A stretch of DNA of 54,107 nucleotides from Sulfurimonas sp. (GTDB lineage: Bacteria > Campylobacterota > Campylobacteria > Campylobacterales > Sulfurimonadaceae). Position numbers and translations under genes: made by a program. The stretch spans positions 1 through 54,107 of the forward strand of contig JAQUFE010000012.1 in the NCBI GenBank assembly GCA_028684815.1, given 5' to 3'. The notes below the pieces were generated by a model. It did no database searches and was not told where the DNA came from. It was given only the letters and a program-made list of their open reading frames with translations. Below, piece after piece: positions 24,316-32,371 of this stretch; positions within the stretch are counted from its first letter, which is position 1; each line of letters begins with the position of its first letter.

Positions 24316-25068
24316 CTAATCCCTCAAGGACTTTGCATCAGGATTGCATCTAATTTTATGCTCCATATCTAGTAGCTCAAACTCTTTAAGGTTTTGTTTA
24401 GATGCTATAGTCGCATCTCTTATGCCATCTTGTTTGTTAAGATAGAGATTAAAACCATTTTCATAGAGTGCTAGTCTTGTAGCTAGTGCAGTTGAGTATG
24501 TGCTTAAGATGCCACCTTCTTTCATAGAAGATGCGACATCTCTAAAATACTCTTTTGTCCAAAGTGCATGGTTTACTTTTGGAGAAAAAGCGTCTTGGTA
24601 AACTATGTCAAACTTATCTCTAAATCTCTTAATATACTCTCTTGCATCTCCTGCAAATATCTCTATATGAAAATTATTATCGCTATAAATTTTATTTGTT
24701 GAGAGCTCCTCTATAATGTGTCTAAACTCATCAAAAATTTCTGGGTAACTAAACTCTTTTAGTGACTCTATAAGCTTTGCATCTAGCTCTGGAGAGTAGA
24801 TATTTAATCGCTGATTTGAGGAGTGTTTCTTATGATAATGAAGCGAGGCAAGAGTATTAAAACCAAGTCCAAAACAGATATCTAAAATATTTATCTCATC
24901 TTTATCTCGCATCTCATTCATAGTTGGAACAACATGCTTTAAAAGAGATTCCTTTAAAGCTCCATCTTTAGTGGAGTGATAGTGTTCATCATACTCTTTT
25001 GAGTAGGCGGTAAATGAGCCATCGTCACTTAAAGTGATTTCGTGCAGAGGGTTGTTAAATTTGTGCAT
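24316..25068 (-). CDS. MnmC1-like SAM-dependent tRNA methyltransferase (DUF752)
   Basis: A 250-residue protein matching the methyltransferase half of MnmC, which methylates the wobble-uridine side chain made by MnmEG. The N-terminus has the typical SDDGSFTAYSKEYDEHYHS. DICFGLGFNTLASLHY (about 64-79) is the SAM loop, and VYQDAFSPKVNHALWTKEYF (about 155-174) is the diagnostic family segment. There is no FAD oxidase half, so it is the stand-alone type. It ends the luxS operon, 22 bases after the preceding gene. Confidence 0.85.
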   Translation of the reverse strand: MHKFNNPLHEITLSDDGSFTAYSKEYDEHYHSTKDGALKESLLKHVVPTMNEMRDKDEINILDICFGLGFNTLASLHYHKKHSSNQRLNIYSPELDAKLIESLKEFSYPEIFDEFRHIIEELSTNKIYSDNNFHIEIFAGDAREYIKRFRDKFDIVYQDAFSPKVNHALWTKEYFRDVASSMKEGGILSTYSTALATRLALYENGFNLYLNKQDGIRDATIASKQNLKEFELLDMEHKIRCNPDAKSLRD

Positions 25069-25090
25069 TATTAAATTTTATCTTTTAAAT

Positions 25091-25537
25091 TTATAAACCA
25101 TTACCCCACATGTGCATCTTTTTTGCCATGATTAGGTCGTAGTCTTTTAGTATATCTATCTCATTAGCTGAGCGAAATTCTAACTCTTCTAGTAGGATTT
25201 TTGTGCTGGCTATATCTGTTGTGCCTTTTTTTTCTAAAATGATTATATTTGCACTGTTGGCTAGAGTTTGGTATGCTAACTTTAGAATCATTTTAGGGTT
25301 TTCATGTCTGCTTAGTACGTCTTGGATGATGACTTTGTCATGATCTCTTGGGCTAGCTCTAAAGAGTTGTGAGAAGTTTAGATTTTGCTCATTAAAGAGA
25401 GCTAGGTTTAGCTTTCCATCAACTGCATCTAAAAGTATTTTTAACTCTTTTGTTATCTCATCTTCTTGTGTACTTATTTGTAAATAACGGTTTCCTGGGT
25501 ATGGATTAAAGAGTTGTAAAAACTTATCTAAATTCAT
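25091..25537 (-). CDS. Protein of unknown function, possibly a degenerate methyltransferase fold
   Basis: A 148-residue soluble protein. It has alternating strands and helices (YLQISTQ, KLNLALFN, KVIIQDVL, ANIIILEKKGT, YDLIMAKKMH) in the order of a Rossmann-like SAM methyltransferase. The glycine-rich SAM loop is absent, so it is probably not an active methyltransferase. It lies between the small NifX-like gene (two bases) and the MnmC1-like gene (22 bases), and it may be a partner of the latter. No confident family match. Confidence 0.6.
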   Translation of the reverse strand: MNLDKFLQLFNPYPGNRYLQISTQEDEITKELKILLDAVDGKLNLALFNEQNLNFSQLFRASPRDHDKVIIQDVLSRHENPKMILKLAYQTLANSANIIILEKKGTTDIASTKILLEELEFRSANEIDILKDYDLIMAKKMHMWGNGL

Positions 25538-25539
25538 CT

Positions 25540-25842
25540 CTAGTAAGCTAACTCGTGGAGTTCTTTAAAGAGATAAGCTTCTACTATATCTTCTATACTT
25601 CTCTGTGTATGAGCTACTAAAACCATCATATTTTGCTCCATAAATGGCCATACATATTCATTGTCATCTATCACAACTGCACATTCACTAAGACTTTCAA
25701 AGCTATCTTTATCATTAGAATGATTTGTCTCAACAAGCTCTCCATTTTCCACTAAAATCTGAGTCCAAACCTTAGCATCTGCTATTTTACATAGTGATGA
25801 TGAGCTTACATCATCACTACTCATAGGTAAGAGGATATACAT
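25540..25842 (-). CDS. Small protein, possibly NifX/NifB-associated-domain-like
   Basis: A 100-residue protein starting MYILLPMSSDDVSSSSLCKI. The opening strand followed by a polar Asp/Ser loop, the central strand with acidic residues (CAVVIDD), and the C-terminal helix loosely recall the dinitrogenase iron-molybdenum-cofactor-binding fold. The resemblance is weak. Its ATG follows the luxS stop codon directly, with no gap, so it is translationally coupled to luxS. Confidence 0.55.
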   Translation of the reverse strand: MYILLPMSSDDVSSSSLCKIADAKVWTQILVENGELVETNHSNDKDSFESLSECAVVIDDNEYVWPFMEQNMMVLVAHTQRSIEDIVEAYLFKELHELAY

Positions 25843-26349
25843 CTAATCTTCTACCTTTGATAGGTCAAGTGCAAGCGCATCATTATCCATAATGTCTATA
25901 TCTTTTCGTAAAACTGCCTTTGCAATCTCTTTTGCATCGCTAAGTGAGTGCATCTTATATGTTCCACATTGGTAAATATTTAACTCTGGGATATCTTTTT
26001 GCTCTTTTACTTCTAAAACATCCCTCATAGAGTCTTCCCACGCTTTTACAACTACCTCTTCATCTGGCTGGCCAATTACGCTCATATAAAACCCTGTTCT
26101 GCATCCCATAGGAGAGATATCTATAATCTCAGTTTTATCAGAATTTAAGTGGTCCCTCATAAAGCCTGCAAAAAGGTGCTCCAATGTATGTATACCTTCT
26201 GATGATAGAGTCTCTTCATTTGGCTTTACAAAACGCAAATCAAAAACTGTAATATCGTCTCCATTTGGAGTCTTCATCCCCTTAGCCTTGCGAACTGCTG
26301 GAGCTGGCATAATTGTGTGATCTACTGTGAATGAGTCTAATAATGGCAT
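25843..26349 (-). CDS. luxS: S-ribosylhomocysteine lyase LuxS
   Basis: Cleaves S-ribosylhomocysteine to homocysteine and the autoinducer-2 precursor in the activated methyl cycle. The 168-residue form starts [12 protein letters not shown]; the ATG at 26349 has AAGGA before it, and a longer in-frame version would run into repeat sequence. The metal site HTLEH (about 53-57), the catalytic-Cys loop [11 protein letters not shown] (about 77-87) and the metal ligand in [11 protein letters not shown] (Cys near 122) are intact. It leads a four-gene operon. Its leader contains two family B elements, one of them interrupted by a family A element. Confidence 0.97.
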   Translation of the reverse strand: MPLLDSFTVDHTIMPAPAVRKAKGMKTPNGDDITVFDLRFVKPNEETLSSEGIHTLEHLFAGFMRDHLNSDKTEIIDISPMGCRTGFYMSVIGQPDEEVVVKAWEDSMRDVLEVKEQKDIPELNIYQCGTYKMHSLSDAKEIAKAVLRKDIDIMDNDALALDLSKVED

Positions 26350-26368
26350 CTTGTATTCCTTAATTTTA

Positions 26369-26450
26369 TTTGTCACGCTAAAGGAACAAGTCCCTTTAAC
26401 TGCGCTAACGCTTAGTTTCCTTCGGCAGAAAGCCCTCGGCACTAGTGCTT
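26369..26450 (-). repeat. Family B element, copy B2, in the luxS leader
   Basis: This starts 20 bases before the luxS ATG. It shares with B1 (upstream of hom) the TCACGCTAAAGGAACAAGTC block, the CTTCGG loop within TTTC/GAAA, and a CACTAGTG palindrome core (here GCACTAGTGC). The outer bases of the palindrome differ between copies but stay self-complementary. Confidence 0.7.
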
Positions 26451-26455
26451 CTTAT

Positions 26456-26640
26456 TTTGTCACGCTAATACCCCAAGGGCGCTTCCTACCTAGTTCCTAC
26501 GCTCTGCGTTGGAACTCATATATATCCGAGTTCAAGTCTATATATAAACTCCCACGCAGAGCATGGGAGTTAGATGCAAGGAAGTATGCGCTAACGCTTA
26601 GTTTCCTTCGGCAGGAAGCCCATTGCACTAGCGCAATTTA
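26456..26640 (-). repeat. Family B element, copy B3/B4, split by a family A element
   Basis: 26456-26489 carries the start of a B element (TCACGCTAATACCCCAAGGG, the second block also seen in B1) and 26586-26640 carries its end (GCGCTAACGCTTAGTTTCC, the CTTCGG loop, and a CACTAGCG palindrome). Between them lies family A element A14. The halves on either side of A14 (GCGCTTCC and GGAAGTATGCGC) can still pair. This is most simply an A element inserted into a B element, giving two tandem B copies in the luxS leader. Confidence 0.65.
26490..26576 (+). repeat. Family A element A14, nested in a family B copy
   Basis: Arm one is TTCCTACGC-TCT-GCGTTGGAA with a T-T mismatch; arm two is TCCCACGC-AGA-GCATGGGA; the linker is ATATATCCGAGTTCAAGTC. 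It belongs to the same subfamily as A15, 355 bases away in the same 609-base gap. Confidence 0.85.
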
Positions 26641-26648
26641 TTAGTAGT

Positions 26649-26654
26649 ATTCTA
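26649..26654 (-). promoter_or_regulatory. Candidate -10 box of luxS
   Basis: On the minus strand TAGAAT follows a T/A-rich stretch (ATATAAATAAATCTAAAAAT). It would start the transcript at about 26642, just at the edge of the B3/B4 element, and place all B elements inside a leader of almost 300 bases. Confidence 0.4.
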
Positions 26655-26704
26655 TCATTTTTAGATTTATTTATATTGAAGTTGCTTAACTAAGTTGTAA
26701 AGTA

Positions 26705-26840
26705 GGTTTGAGTACTTGTTATGCGTTACCCCTCAGGAGAGGTACAACGAGAGAGATTTGGAGAAGATTGTTTTTATCTCGGGCTAAGGCTAGGCTATAA
26801 GCCTGCCGTGTCTGAGATGGAAGATGCGCCGAAGCTAGAA
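26705..26840. other. Structured intergenic segment, candidate non-coding RNA
   Basis: GC-rich compared with its surroundings and with no open frame I accept. CTTGTT (26715-26720) pairs with AACGAG (26746-26751) around an inner TACCCCT/AGAGGTA hairpin. ATCTC (26776-26780) pairs with GAGAT (26814-26818) around a perfect AGGCT-ATA-AGCCT hairpin extended by GGC/GCC. The strand is undecided and there is no clear terminator. It matches no RNA family I can recall. It lies between porB and luxS. Confidence 0.35.
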
Positions 26841-26844
26841 TCTC

Positions 26845-26932
26845 CCTAGTTCCTATGCTCTGCGTTGGAACTTATATATAACCGAGTTCAAGTCTATATA
26901 TAAACTCCCACGCAGAGCATGGGAGCTAGATG
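26845..26932 (+). repeat. Family A element A15
   Basis: This lies at the porB side of the 609-base gap. Arm one has the same T-T mismatch as A14 and the same linker (ACCGAGTTCAAGTCTATAT), so A14 and A15 are sister copies. It ends 27 bases before the porB stop and could form the 3' hairpin of the por message. Confidence 0.85.
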
Positions 26933-26958
26933 AGCTTTAGCCTCGCCCTGTGTGGCCT

Positions 26959-27915
26959 TTAAACTTTTGCTTCTTCTCTTCTTTGTAGATATGCCCAGTT
27001 ATCGTCAATTCTCTCTTGCCACTCTTTTATAAGATACTTATATTGATCCTTAAAAAGGTGCTTAAAACGACCTTGTGCAGCTAGATAGTCTTCTACTGGA
27101 ACTATATTTTTAGGTCTATATGTGATATTTAACTCTCTACCATCTATAATTTCATATAGTGGGAAAACCAATGAATCAGTTGCTAGGTCAGCTATAGTCA
27201 TAGTGTCTTTAGGGTCAAATTTCCACTCAGTTGTACATGGAGATGCAGCGTTTATAAATACTGGACCATCTACTGCAAAACCGTGCTGGATTTTTTTAAC
27301 CATATCTTTCCATTTGTTTGGAGAGACTTGTGCAGAGTATGGAATATGGTGTGATGCCATGATAGATACCATGTCTTTTTTGTTTCTCTTCTCACCATAA
27401 CTTATACGGCCAGCTGGTGAAGTAGTAGCACTTGCACCTATTGGAGTTGAAGATGATCTTTGTCCACCAGTATTAGCATAAACTTCATTATCAAGTACGA
27501 TATGCATCATATTGTGACCACGTTCCATACATCCAGAAATCCACTGAAAACCAATATCATAAGAAGCACCATCGCCTGCAAAAGATACAAATTTAGGGTT
27601 ACGATCTGGTTGCTTTAGACGACCTTTTGTCTTAAGAGCTTTATACATTGCTTCAGCGCCTGCAACTGCAGTAGAGCCATTTTCAAAACCAATGTGAATC
27701 CATGAAGCATCCCAAGATGTATATGGATAAACTGCGGTACAAACTTCTAAACAACCTGTAGAAGCAGATAGAACTAAGTCATCATTTGTCGCATTTAAAA
27801 CTTCACGAACAATGATAGAGTGCGCACAACCAGGGCATAAAAGGTTAGCACCTTCAAAGCGATCTGCTGATGTTGAGAACTCTTTTAAGTTTTTTATTTT
27901 TTTCATTTCACTCAT
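26959..27915 (-). CDS. porB: Pyruvate:ferredoxin (flavodoxin) oxidoreductase, beta subunit
   Basis: The thiamine-pyrophosphate-binding subunit, 318 residues. Cluster cysteines appear as LCPGCAHS (about 26-33) and STGCLEVC (about 53-60). The TPP motif is GDGASYDIGFQW (about 114-125), with the divalent-metal segment DNEVYANTGGQRS. The enzyme interconverts pyruvate and acetyl-CoA plus CO2 with a low-potential carrier. In autotrophic members of this group it works in the carboxylating direction with the reductive TCA cycle (family knowledge). It is the last gene of the gamma-delta-alpha-beta operon. Confidence 0.94.
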   Translation of the reverse strand: MSEMKKIKNLKEFSTSADRFEGANLLCPGCAHSIIVREVLNATNDDLVLSASTGCLEVCTAVYPYTSWDASWIHIGFENGSTAVAGAEAMYKALKTKGRLKQPDRNPKFVSFAGDGASYDIGFQWISGCMERGHNMMHIVLDNEVYANTGGQRSSSTPIGASATTSPAGRISYGEKRNKKDMVSIMASHHIPYSAQVSPNKWKDMVKKIQHGFAVDGPVFINAASPCTTEWKFDPKDTMTIADLATDSLVFPLYEIIDGRELNITYRPKNIVPVEDYLAAQGRFKHLFKDQYKYLIKEWQERIDDNWAYLQRREEAKV

Positions 27916-27924
27916 AGTATTCTC

Positions 27925-29148
27925 CTATAAATATGATAGTTTCGGTCCACGAACACCGATAAACTGTTGTAATGGAGTTGTTACTTTACCAGCATCAACA
28001 TTTGCCTGAAGCTCTTTAAAGAGATCTACTAAATGTGCCTTAGTTAAATCACGGCCACCTAAACCATAAACATATCCTGATAGGAGTGCTTTTGTGTCAG
28101 TGTTAAATAGTGCTCCTGCAATTTCATTAAATAGCATTCCTGCTGCACCGTTTGGAGATGATCTATCAAGTGCCGCAATAGATTTAATATCTTTTAAAGC
28201 ATCTCTTACTTGCTCAAAAGGAAATGGTCTTATAACGCGTATTCCTACTACACCAGCTTTTATGCCTTTTGCTCTCATCTCAAGCGCTACTTCACGGGCA
28301 GTCTCAACTGAAGAACCAAGACAAACTACACATACATCTGCATCTTTAGTGTCATACTCTTCTACGATGTTATATTTGCGACCTGATAGTTTTTCAAAGT
28401 CATCAAACGCTTCTTGAATTTTTGGTAAAACTTTTGTCATAAGGTCATTATGTTGGCGAGCTTTATGCTCAAAATGCCAATCTTCTTCTGTTTGAACACC
28501 ATGAGTTACTGGATGTTCGAAGTCAAGCATATCGTTCATTGGTTTGTAGTTTCCAACAAAGTTGTAAGCAACATCATCAGATAGTGTGTGAACACCTTGA
28601 GCTGTATGAGAAGTCATAAACCCATCTTGATGAACCATTGCAGGAAGTCTTATATCGTGATCTTCACTGACTTTAAATGCTATAAAGTTTAAATCATAAG
28701 CATCTTGAGGACAATAAGCATCGATTTGAATCCAACCACTATCACGGCCTAGATACATATCTGAATGATCGCCATTTACATTTAGTGGAGATGCTAATGC
28801 GCGATTTACCACATTTAAAACTATTGGAAGACGCATACCAGATGCTTGGTAGAGTGTTTCAACCATAAGAGCGAAACCCTGTGAAGATGTAGCAGTTGCC
28901 ACACGACCACCAGCAGCAGCTGCACCGATACAGCCAGACATTGCAGCGTGTTCGGATTCAACCATAACAAATTCACCCTCTATATAGTTATCAGATAAAA
29001 ATTTTGCATAACCTTCAACGATAGGAGTTGATGGAGTAATTGGGTAAGCAGCAACCACATCAATTTGGCACTGTCTTAAAGCTTGAGCAGCTGCAAAGTT
29101 GCCATCCCATACTTCAATATCTTTTAATTCCATTTTATCAAATGCCAT
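27925..29148 (-). CDS. porA: Pyruvate:ferredoxin (flavodoxin) oxidoreductase, alpha subunit
   Basis: A 407-residue alpha subunit. It contains YPITPSTPIVEGYAKF (about 36-51) and VESEHAAMSGCIGAAAAGGR (about 63-82), typical of the pyrimidine-binding domain, and the SSQGFALMVETLYQASG stretch. The C-terminal domain has VVCLGSSVETARE and GIRVIRPFP. Pyruvate rather than 2-oxoglutarate specificity is favoured by the length and by the four-subunit gene order, which is like the Helicobacter por operon. It lies between the ferredoxin-like delta and the beta subunit genes. Confidence 0.93.
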   Translation of the reverse strand: MAFDKMELKDIEVWDGNFAAAQALRQCQIDVVAAYPITPSTPIVEGYAKFLSDNYIEGEFVMVESEHAAMSGCIGAAAAGGRVATATSSQGFALMVETLYQASGMRLPIVLNVVNRALASPLNVNGDHSDMYLGRDSGWIQIDAYCPQDAYDLNFIAFKVSEDHDIRLPAMVHQDGFMTSHTAQGVHTLSDDVAYNFVGNYKPMNDMLDFEHPVTHGVQTEEDWHFEHKARQHNDLMTKVLPKIQEAFDDFEKLSGRKYNIVEEYDTKDADVCVVCLGSSVETAREVALEMRAKGIKAGVVGIRVIRPFPFEQVRDALKDIKSIAALDRSSPNGAAGMLFNEIAGALFNTDTKALLSGYVYGLGGRDLTKAHLVDLFKELQANVDAGKVTTPLQQFIGVRGPKLSYL

Positions 29149-29150
29149 TA

Positions 29151-29546
29151 TTACTTCTCCTCATTTTTTGCAGGCCATGATGCTATCGCTGCCTCTTCTT
29201 CTTCTTGCTCTGGAAACATTAGCAGTGATTTAGGGTTTGTAGGACAAACCTCAACACAGATTCCACAGCCTTTACAGTGATCCATATCTATACCTATCAT
29301 TTTCTTATCTCTTGATATTATAGAAACATCTGGACAGTAAACCCAACAAAATTGACAGTCAATACAGTAATCTTTGTTAAATACTGGCTTAATTAGTCTC
29401 CAATCAGCAACACTAGCCGTATAAGAACTATTTTCTGAATAATCACGATCTTCTTGTCTAGTTCCTGCAATATCATCAATCTTACCATCAAACGAGCGAA
29501 GCATAGCCCCTATTTCAAATTCGTCCCAGCCTTTTTTTGCCATCAT
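29151..29546 (-). CDS. porD: Pyruvate:ferredoxin (flavodoxin) oxidoreductase, delta (ferredoxin-like) subunit
   Basis: A 131-residue subunit with two [4Fe-4S] motifs, C-x2-C-x2-C-x3-C, in CIDCQFCWVYCP (about 61-72) and CKGCGICVEVCP (about 91-102). It carries electrons from the TPP site to the external carrier. The acidic C-terminus (EQEEEEAA) is common in this subunit. Two bases separate it from porA. Confidence 0.93.
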   Translation of the reverse strand: MMAKKGWDEFEIGAMLRSFDGKIDDIAGTRQEDRDYSENSSYTASVADWRLIKPVFNKDYCIDCQFCWVYCPDVSIISRDKKMIGIDMDHCKGCGICVEVCPTNPKSLLMFPEQEEEEAAIASWPAKNEEK

Positions 29547-29553
29547 AAGCTCC

Positions 29554-30111
29554 TTATTTCACTTCATCATAAGCTCGTTGTATTGCAACCATATTTGCAT
29601 CAACGATCTTTTGTGGTAGTTTTGCAAGAATTCTCTTCATACTCTCTTTAAAAAATTCTATATCATACATCTCTGAGACTTTCATAAATGCACCTAGCAT
29701 TGGCGTGTTTGGGATAGGACGACCAATAGTTTCATTTGCTATAGTGATACAATCAACAGTATATACTTCTTTACCCTCAAGTTTAGGTTGTGCTTTTACA
29801 AGCTCTTCTTTAGTTAAGTGAGTAGTTATAATATATTTTGTATTGTCTTTATGATTTATAGTAACATCAGTTGTAAATGCTAATGCAGGGTCGATGACAA
29901 ATACAAAATCTGGCTTCATGTACTTTTCATGATTCATAATCACTTTATCATCAACACGATTGTAAGCAGTCATTGCTGCTCCACGCTTAGCAGATCCATA
30001 AAATGCAAACGCTTGTACATGTTTACCAGTTGTAGAAATCACATCTGCTAAACCTTTCGCCCCCGTAACAGCGCCTTGTCCAGCACGACTATGCCATCTA
30101 ATTTCTAGCAT
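29554..30111 (-). CDS. porG: Pyruvate:ferredoxin (flavodoxin) oxidoreductase, gamma subunit
   Basis: A 185-residue gamma subunit with the family opening EIRWHSRAGQGAVTGAKGLA and the FAFYGSAKRGAAMTAYNRV segment that contacts the CoA region. It is first in the operon and is preceded by AGGAG and a leader with a perfect 11-pair stem-loop. It is also called porC in some genomes. Confidence 0.92.
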   Translation of the reverse strand: MLEIRWHSRAGQGAVTGAKGLADVISTTGKHVQAFAFYGSAKRGAAMTAYNRVDDKVIMNHEKYMKPDFVFVIDPALAFTTDVTINHKDNTKYIITTHLTKEELVKAQPKLEGKEVYTVDCITIANETIGRPIPNTPMLGAFMKVSEMYDIEFFKESMKRILAKLPQKIVDANMVAIQRAYDEVK

Positions 30112-30156
30112 AAGTTCTCCTTCTTTTAAATATAGTAAGATTTTTTTAGTTCTATT

Positions 30157-30194
30157 AAGCTGTATTTTAGAGAAGTTGCTCTTAAATACAGCTT
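30157..30194 (-). promoter_or_regulatory. Perfect 11-pair stem-loop in the por operon leader
   Basis: AAGCTGTATTT (30157-30167) and AAATACAGCTT (30184-30194) are perfect inverted copies with a 16-base loop, 45-83 bases before the porG start. No T run follows on the minus strand, so it does not look like a terminator for an upstream gene. It could be an operator or a leader hairpin. Confidence 0.5.
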
Positions 30195-30237
30195 GAGTCT
30201 ATAAACTTTTTTAACAACTAACACAAATATTTCTATT

Positions 30238-30882
30238 TTACTTATTTTTAAGGTACTCAACTGCCCCTAAAGCATCACTAAATATCACATTTGTATGCTC
30301 TTTTAAAGCGTCAAAATCATCATACCCACTCAAAACGCCGATGGAGTTAACATTCGCAGCTTTTGCACTTATGAGGTCTAGTTTTGTATCCCCAATCATC
30401 CAAATATCTTTATCACTGCTTTGAAGTACTTCAAGAGCTTTAATAATAGGCTCGGCATCTGGTTTTGGACGCTCTACATCCTCACGACCAATAAGCACCT
30501 CAAAGTAATGCATAAGTTCAAAATGCTCCATCAAAACCTTAGAAAACTTTCCTGTTTTAGTGGTAACTATTCCTAAAGTTGCAAACTCACTTGCAAGGAG
30601 CACTGCCTCCTTAGCATTTTGCAAAAGTATGGTTTTTTGAGTAGATATCTCTCTATAATTATCTCTATATGTATCTACAAAGTCCCAGACACGACTCTTA
30701 TCTACTCCTAATTCGCCAAACATTATGTCCAATGGATAGCCTATAAGCGCAGTGATTTGTTCATCTTTTGGATGAGAATAATTGTATGTTTTAAAAGAGT
30801 GGTGAAAACTCTCAACTATAGCCTCGGTTGAGTCTATAAGTGTCCCATCTAAATCAAAAAGTATTATCAATTTTTCTCCCAT
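30238..30882 (-). CDS. HAD-superfamily phosphatase (phosphoglycolate phosphatase-like)
   Basis: A 214-residue HAD hydrolase. Motif I is FDLDGTLIDS (nucleophile Asp10, acid Asp12), motif II is LGIVTTKT near 104-111, and motif III/IV is KPDAEPI with IGDTKLDLISAKAA (about 164-177). A helical cap follows motif I. Gph and PpaX are the nearest named types. The substrate is open; phosphoglycolate removal is plausible in an autotroph. It overlaps the end of the upstream binding-protein gene by 16 bases. Confidence 0.85.
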   Translation of the reverse strand: MGEKLIILFDLDGTLIDSTEAIVESFHHSFKTYNYSHPKDEQITALIGYPLDIMFGELGVDKSRVWDFVDTYRDNYREISTQKTILLQNAKEAVLLASEFATLGIVTTKTGKFSKVLMEHFELMHYFEVLIGREDVERPKPDAEPIIKALEVLQSSDKDIWMIGDTKLDLISAKAANVNSIGVLSGYDDFDALKEHTNVIFSDALGAVEYLKNK

Positions 30883-32366
30883 TCTATGTAGTTGTGCCAG
30901 ATGCCGCTTTGGCTTGGCACTATATTTTTTATATTTTTATTTACTGTCGTTATTGAGTTTGGTATGTATAAAAACAGGTATGGATTATCTTTTACTATCA
31001 TAGCAAACATCTCTTGCCATAACTTTGCTAACTCATCTCTATCTATCATACTTTGCGAAGCTTCTATCATTTTGTCTAATCTTTCATTTTTATAACCTGT
31101 TAGATTAAAACCACTCTTTCTATCATTATCGCTATGCCAAAAAACATAAGGGTCAGGTGTTGGAGAGAGTCCCCAGCCTAAGAGGACACTATCAAACTTA
31201 TTTGGAAAAACCACCATATTTAAAAAAGCTTGCCACTCCATCACTCTTAAGCTTACCACAACTCCAGCCCTCTTTAGCTGATGCTGAATTATCTGCGCTG
31301 CGTATGGTCTAACAGCACTTGCATTCGATGTGGCAATCTCAAACGTAAAAGGGTTGCTCTCATCGTATCCAGCTTCTTTTAAAAGCTCTTTTGCTTTTTT
31401 TATATCTGGTTCTGGGGCTTTTACATCTGGATTGAAAGCTTTAGTTTTTGGCAAAAAAGGGCCTGTACAAACCTTAGCATGGCTAAAAAATAGAATATCG
31501 ACTATCTCCTCTCTATCAATGGCTAAAGAGAGAGCCTCTCTAACTCTTGCATCTTGAAATTTTTCTAGCCTTAGATTAAAACCTAGGTAGGTGTAAGAGC
31601 GTGAGATATTTTCATAGATATTAAACTTCTGGAAAAATTCAGGGTTTAATTGTCTCTCAAACTGCATTGGCTCTATACTTCCCACATCAAGAGCTGATGA
31701 TTTTAACATTAAAAAACGTGTCATAGGATCAGCTATGATACTAAATGAAATCTTATCTATCTTCGCCCTTCCCTCAAAATACTCATCAAAAGCTACAAGT
31801 ATGATGCTTTTAGAATGCTCAAGCTGATGGAGTTTGTATGCTCCTGTGCCTATTGGAGAGGTGTTGAATTTTGAGTTCATCAGATTCTCTTCACCTTTTA
31901 AAATATGCTCAGGAAGTATCCCCATCATCCACACTTCAAGAGCTTTAAAGTAAGGCTCGTGATAAGTTACTCTAATCGTATAATCATCTAGCATCTCAAC
32001 ACTCTTTACAAATCTAAAATCTGAACTATAGGGAGACACTACTTGTGGTGAGATAAGAATTTTATAGGTAAATACGACATCTTTTGCGCTAAAGTTTTTA
32101 CCATCATGCCATTTAACATTTTTACGGAGCTTAAAGATAAGTGTCGTCTCATCAAGAAAGTAAAACTCCTCTGCTAAATCCCCGATTATCGCGGTAGCAT
32201 CTTTGTCAAATTTCACAAGCCCATTAAATAAAAAAGATGCTATCTCTGATGAGCTAGAATCAGTAGCAAGAAGCGGATTTAACCTTGATGGATTTGTTGA
32301 CGTAGCTAGTTGCAAGGTTGATGCAAAAATATTTATAGATAAAAAAACAAATATTAAAAACTTCAT
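30867..32366 (-). CDS. Peptide/nickel-type ABC transporter substrate-binding protein (SBP_bac_5)
   Basis: A 499-residue exported protein (signal peptide about 1-15, IFVFLSINIFA). It has the family 5 layout: SRLNPLLATDSSSSEIASFLFNGLVKFD near the start, LRKNVKWHDGKNFSAKDVVFTYK near 79-101, and ALSLAIDREEIVDILFF near 279-295. It binds oligopeptides or similar ligands in the periplasm. No permease or ATPase genes are in the neighbourhood, so it either serves a transporter encoded elsewhere or has another role. It starts five bases after the DUF945 gene. Confidence 0.88.
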   Translation of the reverse strand: MKFLIFVFLSINIFASTLQLATSTNPSRLNPLLATDSSSSEIASFLFNGLVKFDKDATAIIGDLAEEFYFLDETTLIFKLRKNVKWHDGKNFSAKDVVFTYKILISPQVVSPYSSDFRFVKSVEMLDDYTIRVTYHEPYFKALEVWMMGILPEHILKGEENLMNSKFNTSPIGTGAYKLHQLEHSKSIILVAFDEYFEGRAKIDKISFSIIADPMTRFLMLKSSALDVGSIEPMQFERQLNPEFFQKFNIYENISRSYTYLGFNLRLEKFQDARVREALSLAIDREEIVDILFFSHAKVCTGPFLPKTKAFNPDVKAPEPDIKKAKELLKEAGYDESNPFTFEIATSNASAVRPYAAQIIQHQLKRAGVVVSLRVMEWQAFLNMVVFPNKFDSVLLGWGLSPTPDPYVFWHSDNDRKSGFNLTGYKNERLDKMIEASQSMIDRDELAKLWQEMFAMIVKDNPYLFLYIPNSITTVNKNIKNIVPSQSGIWHNYIEWEKN

Positions 32367-32371
32367 CTCTT

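Noticed and set aside
26327-26644. 105-codon plus-strand frame upstream of luxS
   Set aside because: It is the antisense reading of family B and A repeats and overlaps the luxS start.
26959-30111. 2-oxoglutarate:acceptor oxidoreductase (oor) operon
   Set aside because: Gene order gamma-delta-alpha-beta and subunit lengths fit the pyruvate enzyme; oor usually begins with the ferredoxin-like subunit.
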